64,000 nucleotides of DNA, taken from NCBI GenBank assembly GCA_964450345.1, contig CAYVEL010000001.1, forward strand, positions 1 to 64,000. The letters are read 5' to 3'. A model generated the notes under the pieces. The model had not been told where the DNA came from. It did not search any database and saw only the letters and a program-made list of their open reading frames with translations. A program made the position numbers and the translations under genes. Positions 39,772-48,340 of this stretch are shown piece by piece (the first letter of the stretch is position 1; the number at the start of each line of letters is the position of its first letter). Origin of the DNA: JAPLZH01 sp964450345 (GTDB taxonomy: Bacteria; Patescibacteriota; Minisyncoccia; Phycocordibacterales; PALSA-1337).

Positions 39772-41439
39772 ATGTTAAATTTCGATGAGGATAAGCATAA
39801 TAGTAGACTTAAAGATTTAAGAAAAAAGGAAGAGGAAGACCTAGCACAGATAATCGCTTCTAGGCATGGTCTTGGTTATGCTGATCTATCTAGCGTATCT
39901 ATATCTGGAGACGCTCTAAAAACAGTGGACGAAAAAGATGCAAGAGAGGCAAACATTGCGCCCTTTACCCTAAAAGACAACAGATTAAAAGTAGCTATAC
40001 TATCCCCCGCTGACGAAAAGACACAGATGGCATTAAAAGAATTAGAGAGAAAAGGTTACATAAACGAATTATACGTCGCATCTACATTAAGCTTAGCTAG
40101 AGCTTGGGAAACATATAAAGAATTGAACAGCACACACGCAACATCCGCAGGATCTGTAAGTATTTCAAATGATGAAATCGTTAAAGTTATCGATTCAAAA
40201 CCTCACATAGAAGACATCCAGAAAAGCATCGCTGAGTTATTAGAAAACAAAAGTGGATACAGAACTTCTAGAATTCTTGAATATATTATCGCTGGAGCAT
40301 TAGCTACAGAAGCATCAGACATACACATCGAACCAGAAGAAGGATACACTCGTGTTAGATATAGATTGGATGGTGTACTTAACGATGTGGTACAGATTGA
40401 TTTAATTACATATAACCTAATTCTTTCCAGAATTAAGCTTATTTCTGGCCTTAAACTAAACATTAAAAAAGATTCTCAGGACGGTCGTTTCAGTATTAAA
40501 CTTCAAACAAAAAGCATAGAAGTGAGAACATCTATTCTTCCTGGTGCATACAGTGAATCAATCGTGATGAGAATTCTAAATCCAGATTCTATTGCTGTAC
40601 CTTTCGAATCTCTTGGTATTGAACCGAAATTGATGGAAGTTTTCCTAAGAGAAATAGCTAGACCAGAAGGTATGATTCTTACCACAGGTCCAACAGGTTC
40701 TGGTAAGACCACCACTCTTTATGCTTTCCTAAGAAAGATTCATTCTCCTGATGTAAAAATAATCACCATCGAAGACCCTATTGAATATCACCTACCAGGA
40801 ATAGTGCAGACACAAGTTAACGAGGAAGGTTACACATTCCTAGATGGTCTACGTGCAGCATTAAGACAAGACCCTGAAATAATCATGGTCGGTGAAATTC
40901 GAGATTCAGAAACAGCAAAAATTGCTATTAACTCTGCCCAAACAGGTCACTTGGTTTTCTCAACACTACACACGAATAGCGCCGCTGGTGCCTTCCCTCG
41001 TCTAATCGACCTAGGAGTTAACCCAAACGTTATTACTTCATCTATTAACTTAGTTATTGGTCAGAGACTAGTGAGATGTTTATGTAAATTCTGTAAAAAA
41101 GAAGTCCCTATCGAAGGTGAAACAAAAGCTCTTATAGATAGAATATATGCGAGAATCCCGGAAGATTTCAAAGGAGTTCAAACAGAAAAAATGTGGATGG
41201 CTGTAGGATGCTTAAAATGTAATAAAACAGGATACAAGAGCAGAACAGGAATACACGAAGTAATACTAACAAAAGATTCTGCCGTAGAAGCCCAAATCGT
41301 AAGACAGGCCAGCGCTCGTGAAATAGCAGAAACCGCTAGATCACAAAAAATCCCCAACCTAGCTGAAGATGGAATACTTAAAGTATTAAGTGGTACCACT
41401 TCCCTAGATGAGGTTCAAAGAGTAGTTGATATACAATAG
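39772..41439 (+). CDS. pilB: Type IV pilus assembly ATPase PilB (GspE/PulE family)
   Basis: 555 residues. N-terminal MshEN/GspE-N-like domain (EDLAQIIASRHGLGYADL, about 20-120), then an ATPase core: EASDIHIEPEEGYTRVRYRLDG, Walker A GPTGSGKTTTLYAFL, Asp box TIEDPIEYHLPGIVQTQVN, Walker B QDPEIIMVGEIRD and His box TGHLVFSTLHTN. A tetracysteine zinc site follows (CLCKFC ... CLKC). It powers pilus extension. It is not linked to the pilMNO-like operon at 17-20 kb; no pilin or PilC is seen in the window. Confidence 0.92.
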   Translation: MLNFDEDKHNSRLKDLRKKEEEDLAQIIASRHGLGYADLSSVSISGDALKTVDEKDAREANIAPFTLKDNRLKVAILSPADEKTQMALKELERKGYINELYVASTLSLARAWETYKELNSTHATSAGSVSISNDEIVKVIDSKPHIEDIQKSIAELLENKSGYRTSRILEYIIAGALATEASDIHIEPEEGYTRVRYRLDGVLNDVVQIDLITYNLILSRIKLISGLKLNIKKDSQDGRFSIKLQTKSIEVRTSILPGAYSESIVMRILNPDSIAVPFESLGIEPKLMEVFLREIARPEGMILTTGPTGSGKTTTLYAFLRKIHSPDVKIITIEDPIEYHLPGIVQTQVNEEGYTFLDGLRAALRQDPEIIMVGEIRDSETAKIAINSAQTGHLVFSTLHTNSAAGAFPRLIDLGVNPNVITSSINLVIGQRLVRCLCKFCKKEVPIEGETKALIDRIYARIPEDFKGVQTEKMWMAVGCLKCNKTGYKSRTGIHEVILTKDSAVEAQIVRQASAREIAETARSQKIPNLAEDGILKVLSGTTSLDEVQRVVDIQ

Positions 41440-41458
41440 ATATTTACTACAGTGTCAA

Positions 41459-41486
41459 TTGAAATATATCCTTAAAAGGTTATAGT
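41459..41486 (+). promoter_or_regulatory. Candidate promoter of RNA C
   Basis: TTGAAA (41459-41464), 16-bp spacer, TATAGT (41481-41486), giving a start near 41493. Confidence 0.45.
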
Positions 41487-41492
41487 TATAAG

Positions 41493-41710
41493 TAAGAGTT
41501 TGTTGAAAATAACAAAGCACATAAATCTCCAGGCAATACTTTAGAAGTGATCATCAAAAGTTGGGAAAAAGCCCGAGGATAACCCCAGTCACTCTGTCGA
41601 AACAGAAACCAGAACGTCCTTAAGTTAGTTCCTTAATACGCCTCTTACGAGGCGGAATCGTCTGGAGATTTATACGCTTGTTAATACTTGTTAACTAGCT
41701 TTTTATATTG
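41493..41710 (+). ncRNA. Candidate structured ncRNA C, class unknown
   Basis: The 311-bp gap between pilB and ruvB contains no ATG on the plus strand before the ruvB start. A 12-bp perfect closing stem joins ATAAATCTCCAG (41521-41532) and CTGGAGATTTAT (41662-41673), extended outward by AAGC/GCTT (41515-41518/41676-41679). Inside are AGTGA/TCACT (41546-41550/41589-41593), GGG/CCC options, CTGT-CGAA-ACAG (41594-41605), TTAAG/CTTAA (41620-41636) and CGCCTC-TTAC-GAGGCG (41639-41654). A weak GTTAA/TTAAC hairpin followed by TAGCTTTTTAT could end it. It may be an independent RNA or the ruvB leader. No known class was recognised. Confidence 0.55.
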
Positions 41711-41750
41711 TTAAGTGTTTCGTAGATTAGTTTAGCATAAACCCACATCA

Positions 41751-42791
41751 ATGTCAACCCCTAAAGGCCAAGAGAAGAGTTCCTCTCCCAAAGATGAAAA
41801 TAACGGCCAAGAATATGGCTTTTTAGACCAGACACTACGACCATCGAAATGGGATGAATATATTGGTCAAGAAAACATAAAGAAGAATTTACATATTTTA
41901 TTAACTGCAGCAAAACAGAGAAATCACCCTCCAGAACACATATTATTTTACGGTCCACCAGGTTTAGGTAAGACCACCCTCGCCCATTTGATAGCAAAAG
42001 AGACAGGAGCACAGATGAAAGTAACTTCTGGTCCTGCAATTTTAAAAGTTGGAGACCTTGCTTCAATTTTAACGAATTTATCTAACGGTGATATTTTATT
42101 TATTGATGAAATTCATAGACTAAACAAAACCATTGAAGAGGTTTTATATCCTGCTATGGAGTCTGGTGCTATTGATATTATTATTGGTAAGGGTCCTTCT
42201 GCTAGAACTATCCAGCTCGAGCTTCCTAAATTCACACTTATCGCAGCCACCACTAGAATAGCGATGATTTCCTCCCCTCTTCGTTCTAGATTCTCTGGAG
42301 GAACATTTAGACTTGAATTTTATAATCAGAAAGAGATAGAGAGAATCATCGAAAGATCTGCAAAGATTCTTGGTGTTAAAATCGAACCAGAAGCTATGGA
42401 AGAAATCTCGAAAAGAAGCCGTTTTACACCTAGAACAGCAAACTATTTTCTAAAGAGATGCAGAGATTATGCTCAAGTTAACGATAGACAGCTTGATAAA
42501 AAGTCTGTTGAAGAAGCTTTATCACTACTGCAAGTAGACCACAAAGGTTTAACAGAGAATGACAGAAAACTACTACTAACCATGATAGAAAAATTTAAAG
42601 GTGGACCAGTAGGACTTAATACTATTGCGGCAGCACTATCAGAAGAAGAGGCTACTATTGAAGAATATAATGAACCATATCTAATTCAGATCGGATTAAT
42701 AGAGAGAACCCCACGCGGAAGAACTGTTACAGAACTTGGATACGCACACTTAAATATAGACGCTGATAAATATATAAATAAAAAGAAATAA
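41751..42791 (+). CDS. ruvB: Holliday junction branch migration ATPase RuvB
   Basis: A 346-residue AAA+ protein: LRPSKWDEYIGQENIKKNL, Walker A FYGPPGLGKTTLAHLIA, Walker B ILFIDEIHRL, sensor 1 IAATTRIAMISSPLRSRF with the arginine finger, and a winged-helix C-terminus (GLIERTPRGRTVTELGYAHL). It drives branch migration with RuvA. The N-terminal about 25 residues are Ser/Lys-rich and variable, so an internal start is possible, though ATG 41751 is the first available. It is followed by yebC (55 bp) and ruvC, forming a ruvB-yebC-ruvC string. Confidence 0.95.
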   Translation: MSTPKGQEKSSSPKDENNGQEYGFLDQTLRPSKWDEYIGQENIKKNLHILLTAAKQRNHPPEHILFYGPPGLGKTTLAHLIAKETGAQMKVTSGPAILKVGDLASILTNLSNGDILFIDEIHRLNKTIEEVLYPAMESGAIDIIIGKGPSARTIQLELPKFTLIAATTRIAMISSPLRSRFSGGTFRLEFYNQKEIERIIERSAKILGVKIEPEAMEEISKRSRFTPRTANYFLKRCRDYAQVNDRQLDKKSVEEALSLLQVDHKGLTENDRKLLLTMIEKFKGGPVGLNTIAAALSEEEATIEEYNEPYLIQIGLIERTPRGRTVTELGYAHLNIDADKYINKKK

Positions 42792-42846
42792 GCGAGAACA
42801 GTGGTTTATTTTAATAAGATAAAAACTTTAGTTTAAAAATAAAAAC

Positions 42847-43374
42847 ATGTCAGGACATAATAAATTTTCAAAAATTAAACACATAAAAGCTAAGACCGAC
42901 GCTCAAAAAAGTAAGGCTTTCGCAAAGATCTCTAAACTTATTTCTGCTGAAGCAAAAAAATCTAATGGAAACGTTAATTCTCCAGGTCTAAAAACAGCTA
43001 TTGAAAAAGGACGTGCTGTTAATATGCCCAACGATACTATTGAGAGAGCTATTAAAAAAGCTACTGATACAAACGTAGAAATGGAATCAGTGCAGTACGA
43101 AACATACGGACCAGGTGGTGTGGCTATTATTATTGAAGGACTAACAGACAACAGAAATAGAACTGCGCCTGAAATAAAGAATATTCTTAAGAATCACGGA
43201 TTAGAATTAAGTAACCCAGGAAGCGCTTCATGGGCATTTACTAAAATAGACAATGTTCTAACACCACAGACCACTATCCCCCTAGGAGAGGAAGATTCTA
43301 ATAAACTTCTAGAAATAATCGAAGCACTAGAAGAACATGATGATGTTCAAGAAATCTACACAAACGCTGAATAA
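42847..43374 (+). CDS. YebC/PmpR (TACO1) family protein, short form
   Basis: 175 residues against about 240-250 for the usual family. The start MSGHNKFSKIKHIKAKTDAQKSKAFAK, the middle GGNVNSPGLKTAIEKGRAVNMPNDTIERAIKK-like helix region and ETYGPGGVAIIIEGLTDNRNRT are typical; SNPGSASWAF follows. The second half is shortened but the last domain (LLEIIEALEEHDDVQEIYTNAE) is kept. Recent work links YebC to translation of proline stretches; older annotation is transcription regulator. It is coupled to ruvC with a 5-bp gap, a classic bacterial arrangement. Confidence 0.9.
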   Translation: MSGHNKFSKIKHIKAKTDAQKSKAFAKISKLISAEAKKSNGNVNSPGLKTAIEKGRAVNMPNDTIERAIKKATDTNVEMESVQYETYGPGGVAIIIEGLTDNRNRTAPEIKNILKNHGLELSNPGSASWAFTKIDNVLTPQTTIPLGEEDSNKLLEIIEALEEHDDVQEIYTNAE

Positions 43375-43379
43375 TTTCT

Positions 43380-43907
43380 ATGTTAAGAGATTCTAAAAAT
43401 AATAATTTAGAAATAAGTAAATCTGAAAAACACTCTGTCGTACTAGGAATAGATCCTGGATATGAGAGGCTTGGAATTTGTATTGTCGAAAAAGATAAAG
43501 GCAAAAAAGAAACCTTGACCTTCTCTGACTGTATAAGAACAAACCCTAAAATGTCTTTCTCTGACAGGCTTTTAGAAATTGGTAATGCAATAGAAAGTAT
43601 CATCGAAGAATTTGGTCCCACAGAGTTAGCTACAGAAAACCTATTCTTATCGATGAACCAAAAGACCGCAATGAGAGTAGCTGAAACTCGTGGAGTTATA
43701 TTATTTCTATCTAGAAAATACGGGCTAAGTATTAACGAATATACCCCAATGCAGATTAAACTAGCCATAACCAGCTATGGTAAATCAGACAAAAAACAAA
43801 TGATTAGTATGGTTCAAAAGCTAATAAAGATAGATAAGCCGGACGCTTTAGATGACGAATATGACGCTATAGCGGTAGCACTCACCCACCTCGCAATTAA
43901 AAAATAG
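43380..43907 (+). CDS. ruvC: Holliday junction resolvase RuvC
   Basis: A 175-residue RNase H-fold nuclease. Catalytic acids: Asp in VLGIDPGYERLG (about residue 25), Glu in LATENLFLSMNQKTAMRVAE (about 82), and the Asp pair in PDALDDEYDAIAVALTH. There is a roughly 18-residue N-terminal extension (MLRDSKNNNLEISKSEK). It cuts Holliday junctions prepared by RuvAB. It lies directly behind yebC. Confidence 0.95.
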   Translation: MLRDSKNNNLEISKSEKHSVVLGIDPGYERLGICIVEKDKGKKETLTFSDCIRTNPKMSFSDRLLEIGNAIESIIEEFGPTELATENLFLSMNQKTAMRVAETRGVILFLSRKYGLSINEYTPMQIKLAITSYGKSDKKQMISMVQKLIKIDKPDALDDEYDAIAVALTHLAIKK

Positions 43908-43991
43908 TTTTCCACAATTAGACTGTGTTGCAAGACGTTTTCTCTTTTGGTACAAATAGCGCAATAATTATTTAAATAATTTTTAGAGATT

Positions 43992-44213
43992 ATGCCAACA
44001 AAGAAAAAAGAGGTGACGAACAAAAAAGTTGCTGACAAAAATAAAAATGTAAAAAATTCAAAGGATTTGAAGAAGAAGCCTGCAGTAGTAACTCCAGAGG
44101 ATGAGGAAGAAACTGATGCTGACACAAACCTTAATGTTATAGATCCGGAAGTATATGAGGAAGGAATGTTAGATGACGACATAGATCCTTTTGGAGACAA
44201 ATACGAAGAATAA
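43992..44213 (+). CDS. Small charged low-complexity protein
   Basis: A 73-residue protein with a Lys/Asn-rich first half (KKKEVTNKKVADKNKNVKN) and an Asp/Glu-rich second half ending DDDIDPFGDKYEE. No fold or family is recognised; the charge split resembles small disordered CPR proteins, possibly nucleic-acid or ribosome associated. It is followed by a perfect terminator, which supports it being expressed. Confidence 0.6.
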   Translation: MPTKKKEVTNKKVADKNKNVKNSKDLKKKPAVVTPEDEEETDADTNLNVIDPEVYEEGMLDDDIDPFGDKYEE

Positions 44214-44255
44214 TTAAAAGCGCTCGGCCTATACTTAGGCCGAGCGCTTTTAATT
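44212..44255. terminator. Bidirectional terminator
   Basis: A 20-bp perfect stem (44212-44231 with 44236-44255; inner part GCGCTCGGCCTA/TAGGCCGAGCGC) with a 4-nt loop TACT, between the small charged protein gene and convergent tyrS. Confidence 0.92.
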
Positions 44256-44274
44256 TTAAAACAAATTTTAGATT

Positions 44275-45528
44275 TTAATTTATATCTATCTTTATAAATC
44301 TTCTCTTACCAATCTTCCAGACTGCTGTTTTTTCTACTTTATAATCAAAAGACTTTATTGGCTCTCCCCCTATTTCTGAAACCGCACCCTCCTCTACCAA
44401 TCTCTTAAATTCTCCTTTTGATTTAACTAGTCCTGACTCAGAAATTATATCTATTAATAATTTTCCTTTTGAGGACTTAATCACATCTATATTTTCTGGG
44501 GTCTCACCCTTTGAGAAAGTTCTCTCGAAAGCAGCAGATGCTTTATTAGCTTCTTCATTACCATGATAAACAGATACTATTTCTTTTGCTAAATGAACCT
44601 TGTGAGCTTTTGGATTATCACCTTTCTTAAGTGATTCTTTTATTCTTTCAATTTCTTCTTCTGAAACATAGGTGCATAATTCAAAACCTGGAATAATTAG
44701 ATTATCTCCCCAACTCATAACCTTGCCAAACATATCTGTAGGAGTCTGATCTAAACTAACCATATTACCTTCTGTCTTACCCATTTTTGCACCAGAAGAA
44801 TCTGTAAGAAGCTTTGAAGTTATTACGAATTTGTCTTTATTTTTTAACATCTTAATAAGATCACGACCCATTAACATATTAAAAGTCTGATCATTGCCTC
44901 CTATCTCTCCATCAACATCCATGGCCACAGAATCATAACCCTGCATTAGAGGATACATAAACTCATGAATATATACAGGTTTTCCTTCAGACACTCTCTT
45001 TTCGAACATATCTCTCTTCAACATTTGTTCAACAGTAACTAGAGAACTTAATTCTAGAACATCTGCGAAAGTCAGCTTTGCTAACCATTTTGAGTTATAT
45101 TGTAATATAGCTGGATTTTCACCATCAAACTTAAGAAAGGCTTCCGCTTGTTTCTTATAGTGTCTAGCATTTTCTAAAACCTGCTCTCTGGTTAATTTCT
45201 TTCTGGTAGCTTTCTTATCTGTAGGGTCACCGATCATTCCGGTAAAGTCACCGATAAGTAGAATAACCTTATGACCAAGATCTTGAAATTCTTTAAGCTT
45301 CTTAAGCACAATAGCGTGCCCCAAGTGTAGTGTTGGTCCTGTTGGATCAACTCCTAAATATATTGTTTGAATCTTACCAGACAAAAGTTTGGATTTTAAA
45401 TAATCCTTACTAGGGTAAATATTCTCGACTCCCCTGTTTAGGAATCTATCTATTACTGCGGGGTCTGTATTGACCACTGATTTTTTATTAAACCAAAACA
45501 TATAGTAATAAATTACCATATTAGACAT
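44275..45528 (-). CDS. tyrS: Tyrosyl-tRNA synthetase
   Basis: 417 residues. The class I signature HLGH lies in YLGVDPTGPTLHLGHAIVLKKL, the KMSKS-type loop is GAKMGKTEGNM, GGNDQTFNMLMGRDLIK binds substrate, and an S4 RNA-binding domain ends the protein (SGLVKSKGEFKRLVEEGAV). The arrangement resembles the TyrZ-like bacterial subfamily. Start: ATG 45528 fits a TATAAT -10 (45544-45539) with almost no leader; ATG 45501 (MFWFNKKS) is an alternative. Confidence 0.93.
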   Translation of the reverse strand: MSNMVIYYYMFWFNKKSVVNTDPAVIDRFLNRGVENIYPSKDYLKSKLLSGKIQTIYLGVDPTGPTLHLGHAIVLKKLKEFQDLGHKVILLIGDFTGMIGDPTDKKATRKKLTREQVLENARHYKKQAEAFLKFDGENPAILQYNSKWLAKLTFADVLELSSLVTVEQMLKRDMFEKRVSEGKPVYIHEFMYPLMQGYDSVAMDVDGEIGGNDQTFNMLMGRDLIKMLKNKDKFVITSKLLTDSSGAKMGKTEGNMVSLDQTPTDMFGKVMSWGDNLIIPGFELCTYVSEEEIERIKESLKKGDNPKAHKVHLAKEIVSVYHGNEEANKASAAFERTFSKGETPENIDVIKSSKGKLLIDIISESGLVKSKGEFKRLVEEGAVSEIGGEPIKSFDYKVEKTAVWKIGKRRFIKIDIN

Positions 45529-45546
45529 ATATGGTAAAATTATAGA
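45529..45546. promoter_or_regulatory. Overlapping divergent promoters of tyrS and the PBP gene
   Basis: Plus strand: TGGTAAAAT (45532-45540) ends 6 nt before the PBP ATG at 45547. Minus strand: TATAAT (45544-45539) lies about 10 nt before the tyrS ATG at 45528. The two -10 boxes share bases in an 18-bp spacer. Confidence 0.65.
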
Positions 45547-48090
45547 ATGAAACTGTTAACCAAAATCAAACGTCGTTTTAAGGCACATTGGATAAGAAAT
45601 GCCATTTTCTTAATCTTGTCCTTATTCGCTATTTTAGGTGGAATAGTCGCTTTATGGGCCACCACAATAGAAATACCAGACCTATCTTCTTTTAATGACA
45701 GACGTGTGGAACAATCAACTAAAATTTTCGATAAAACAGGAAAAGTGCTTTTGTACGATATTCATGCAAACGCAAAAAGAACACTAGTAACATCTGAAAA
45801 CATATCTGATAACGTTAAAAAAGCCACTGTAGCCATAGAAGACGATCAATTCTATTCGCACATAGGATTCAGACCAACCTCTATTATAAGAGCCTTCCTT
45901 AAAAATCTAACTTCTGGTGGCCTAGCTCAAGGAGGATCTACTATTACTCAACAAGTAATTAAAAATACAGTATTAACAACAGACAAGACTTTTACCAGAA
46001 AAATAAAAGAGATTATCCTTGCTCTTAAACTCGAAAAAGCTTTAACAAAAGATCAAATACTAACAACATATCTAAACGAAACTCCTTATGGAGGTAACAT
46101 TTATGGTATCGAGGAGGCTTCTAGACAGTTTTTTGGAAAAACAGCCAAAGAAGTTGATCTAGCTGAAGCTGCTTATTTAGCAGCTTTACCACAAGCGCCT
46201 TCATATTTCTCCCCTTTCGGAAAACATAAAGACAAATTAGATGATAGACAAAAACTTGTTCTATCTAGAATGCTTGAAACCAAAGTTATAACTCAAAAAG
46301 AATACGACGAGGCTAAAAAAGAAGTTGTAAAATTTGAAACAAAAGCAGAAGGAAATATTCGAGCACCACATTTCTCAATGATGGTACGTGATTATCTAAT
46401 AGATAAATACGGCGAAGATAAGCTAATGAACAGTGGTCTTAAAGTAACCACCACTCTAGATTATGATCTGCAACAAAAAGCTGAAAAAATAGTTACAGAC
46501 TACTCGAAATCATTAGAAGAAAACTTTAATGCCAGCAACACAGCAATGATTGCTATAGATCCTAAAAAAGGAGACATCTTGATGCTTGTTGGTTCTAAGG
46601 ATTATTTCGATCAATCAATAGACGGTAACGTTAATATTGTTACAGCTCTAAGACAACCAGGTTCAACATTTAAACCTTTCGTATATGCTACAGCATGGTC
46701 AAAAGGATATACACCGGAAACAGTATTATTCGATGTTGAAACAGAATTCTCTTCAGAATGTAAACCTGATGGAACACCTAAAAAAGAAGGCGACGACCCT
46801 ACTAAAATATGTTACTCCCCTGTTAACTACGACGACATATTCGAGGGACCGATGCAAATGCGTAAAGCTCTAGCACAATCCAGAAACATACCTGCTGTTA
46901 AAACTCTTTATTTAGCAGGAACATATGATTCTATTAAATTAGCTAGAAAAATGGGAATCGATTCCCTAGGAGATCCTAATAGATACGGTCTAACATTAGT
47001 TCTAGGAGGAGGAGAAGTCTCTCTACTTCAATTAACAAATGCTTACGGAACATTCGCTAATGAAGGAGATTATATTCCTTCTAGATACATATTAAAGGTT
47101 GAGGATTCTAATGGAAATATATTAGAAGAAGCGAAAGATGCTAAGCCAGAAAAAGTTCTTGATACTAATATTGCCAGAGAAATATCAGATGCTTTATCAG
47201 ATAAGAAAATAAGACTTGATTCTCTAAATAATTTATTAGGAAACGTATCCCAGCCACTCGCTGTTAAAACAGGTACCACAAATGACTATAAAGATGTTTG
47301 GATTGTAGGATATTCTCCAAATATAGTTGTGGGAGCTTGGGCTGGTAAAAACGATAATACTCCTATGCAGAGAAAAGTAGCTGGAGTTATTATCTCCCCT
47401 GTTTGGTCCGCCTTCATGCACGAAGCTTTAAAAGACAAACCTGTAGTTAGCTTTAAATCTCCAGAAAAAAATCCCGATGATCTAAAAGCAGTGCTAAGAG
47501 GTGTTTGGCAGGGTGGAATATCTTACTTTATAGATAAAATTTCTAAAAAAGTAGCCACTGAATATACTCCTGATTTAGCAAAACAAGAAGTTGTGTTTAA
47601 CGGAATACACTCAATCCTATATTGGGTAGATAAAGATAATCCTAGAGGTGATATTCCTAAAGACCCATCTAAAGATTCACAGTTTGAAAACTGGGAATAC
47701 GGTGTGAGAAATTGGGCTAAACAGTATATGGAAGAAAATCCTAGTTTTAAAGAAGCAAAATCAATATCTGTTCCTGAAGAAAAAGACGATGTTCATACAG
47801 CTGAAAATACACCTTCTGTTAAATTAGTAATAAAAGACAAAAAAGAATCTTACATTGCAAAAGATTCTCTGGAACTATCTATAGATGGTAAATTCCCAAA
47901 TAAAATAGAAAAAGTTGAGTTTTATTTAAACAATGTATTACTTGGAAAAATATACAATGAGAAGGATACGTTAAAGATTAACCTATCTGACATACTGTCT
48001 ACCCAAGAAAATAGTGAGCTAGGTGTAAGAATATATGATTCATTACTAAATACAGCTCAAGATTCAGTAGAAATTAAGATTAGCGACTAA
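45547..48090 (+). CDS. Class A penicillin-binding protein (PBP1A-like)
   Basis: 847 residues. Cytoplasmic basic start and one membrane helix (FLILSLFAILGGIVALWA, about 19-37). Glycosyltransferase domain GT51: AIEDDQFYSHIGF, GGSTITQQVIKN, TYLNETPYGGNIYGIEEAS. Transpeptidase domain: PGSTFKPFVYA (SxxK), AQSRNIPAVKT (SxN), VKTGTTNDYKDVWIVGY (KTG). A C-terminal beta-domain of about 90 residues (VKLVIKDKKESYIAKDSLEL) is Ig-like. It polymerises and crosslinks peptidoglycan. It is divergent from tyrS. Confidence 0.94.
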   Translation: MKLLTKIKRRFKAHWIRNAIFLILSLFAILGGIVALWATTIEIPDLSSFNDRRVEQSTKIFDKTGKVLLYDIHANAKRTLVTSENISDNVKKATVAIEDDQFYSHIGFRPTSIIRAFLKNLTSGGLAQGGSTITQQVIKNTVLTTDKTFTRKIKEIILALKLEKALTKDQILTTYLNETPYGGNIYGIEEASRQFFGKTAKEVDLAEAAYLAALPQAPSYFSPFGKHKDKLDDRQKLVLSRMLETKVITQKEYDEAKKEVVKFETKAEGNIRAPHFSMMVRDYLIDKYGEDKLMNSGLKVTTTLDYDLQQKAEKIVTDYSKSLEENFNASNTAMIAIDPKKGDILMLVGSKDYFDQSIDGNVNIVTALRQPGSTFKPFVYATAWSKGYTPETVLFDVETEFSSECKPDGTPKKEGDDPTKICYSPVNYDDIFEGPMQMRKALAQSRNIPAVKTLYLAGTYDSIKLARKMGIDSLGDPNRYGLTLVLGGGEVSLLQLTNAYGTFANEGDYIPSRYILKVEDSNGNILEEAKDAKPEKVLDTNIAREISDALSDKKIRLDSLNNLLGNVSQPLAVKTGTTNDYKDVWIVGYSPNIVVGAWAGKNDNTPMQRKVAGVIISPVWSAFMHEALKDKPVVSFKSPEKNPDDLKAVLRGVWQGGISYFIDKISKKVATEYTPDLAKQEVVFNGIHSILYWVDKDNPRGDIPKDPSKDSQFENWEYGVRNWAKQYMEENPSFKEAKSISVPEEKDDVHTAENTPSVKLVIKDKKESYIAKDSLELSIDGKFPNKIEKVEFYLNNVLLGKIYNEKDTLKINLSDILSTQENSELGVRIYDSLLNTAQDSVEIKISD

Positions 48091-48340
48091 GTTTTATATC
48101 TATAATATCGAATCCTCCTTCTTTAATAGCCTCCATAATCTTATCTTTCTTTAAAATAACAGTATTTTTTTCAGCGCTTCTAATATTTAGGAGTGCTGTT
48201 TTTTGTTTTATGTTTATTTTGTCTGAATCTATATTTATCTTACAGATTTTTCTGAGAATAGCAGATAAACCTATTCTGTTTATGTCAGCATCGTCTGTTA
48301 TCTTCCTATACTTCTTTAGAAACCCCTCTATTTTCTGCAT
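48080..48340 (-). CDS. DUF721/DciA-like small protein
   Basis: An 86-residue protein: IEGFLKKYRKITDDADINRIGLSAILRKIC, then KTALLNIRSAEKNTVILKKDKIMEAI, similar to the KH-like DUF721 core of DciA, the replicative helicase loader helper of many bacteria. Its ATG shares a base with the dnaN stop, so it is translationally coupled to dnaN in the dnaA-dnaN neighbourhood. The last codons overlap the end of the convergent PBP gene by 11 bp. Confidence 0.65.
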   Translation of the reverse strand: MQKIEGFLKKYRKITDDADINRIGLSAILRKICKINIDSDKINIKQKTALLNIRSAEKNTVILKKDKIMEAIKEGGFDIIDIKLSR

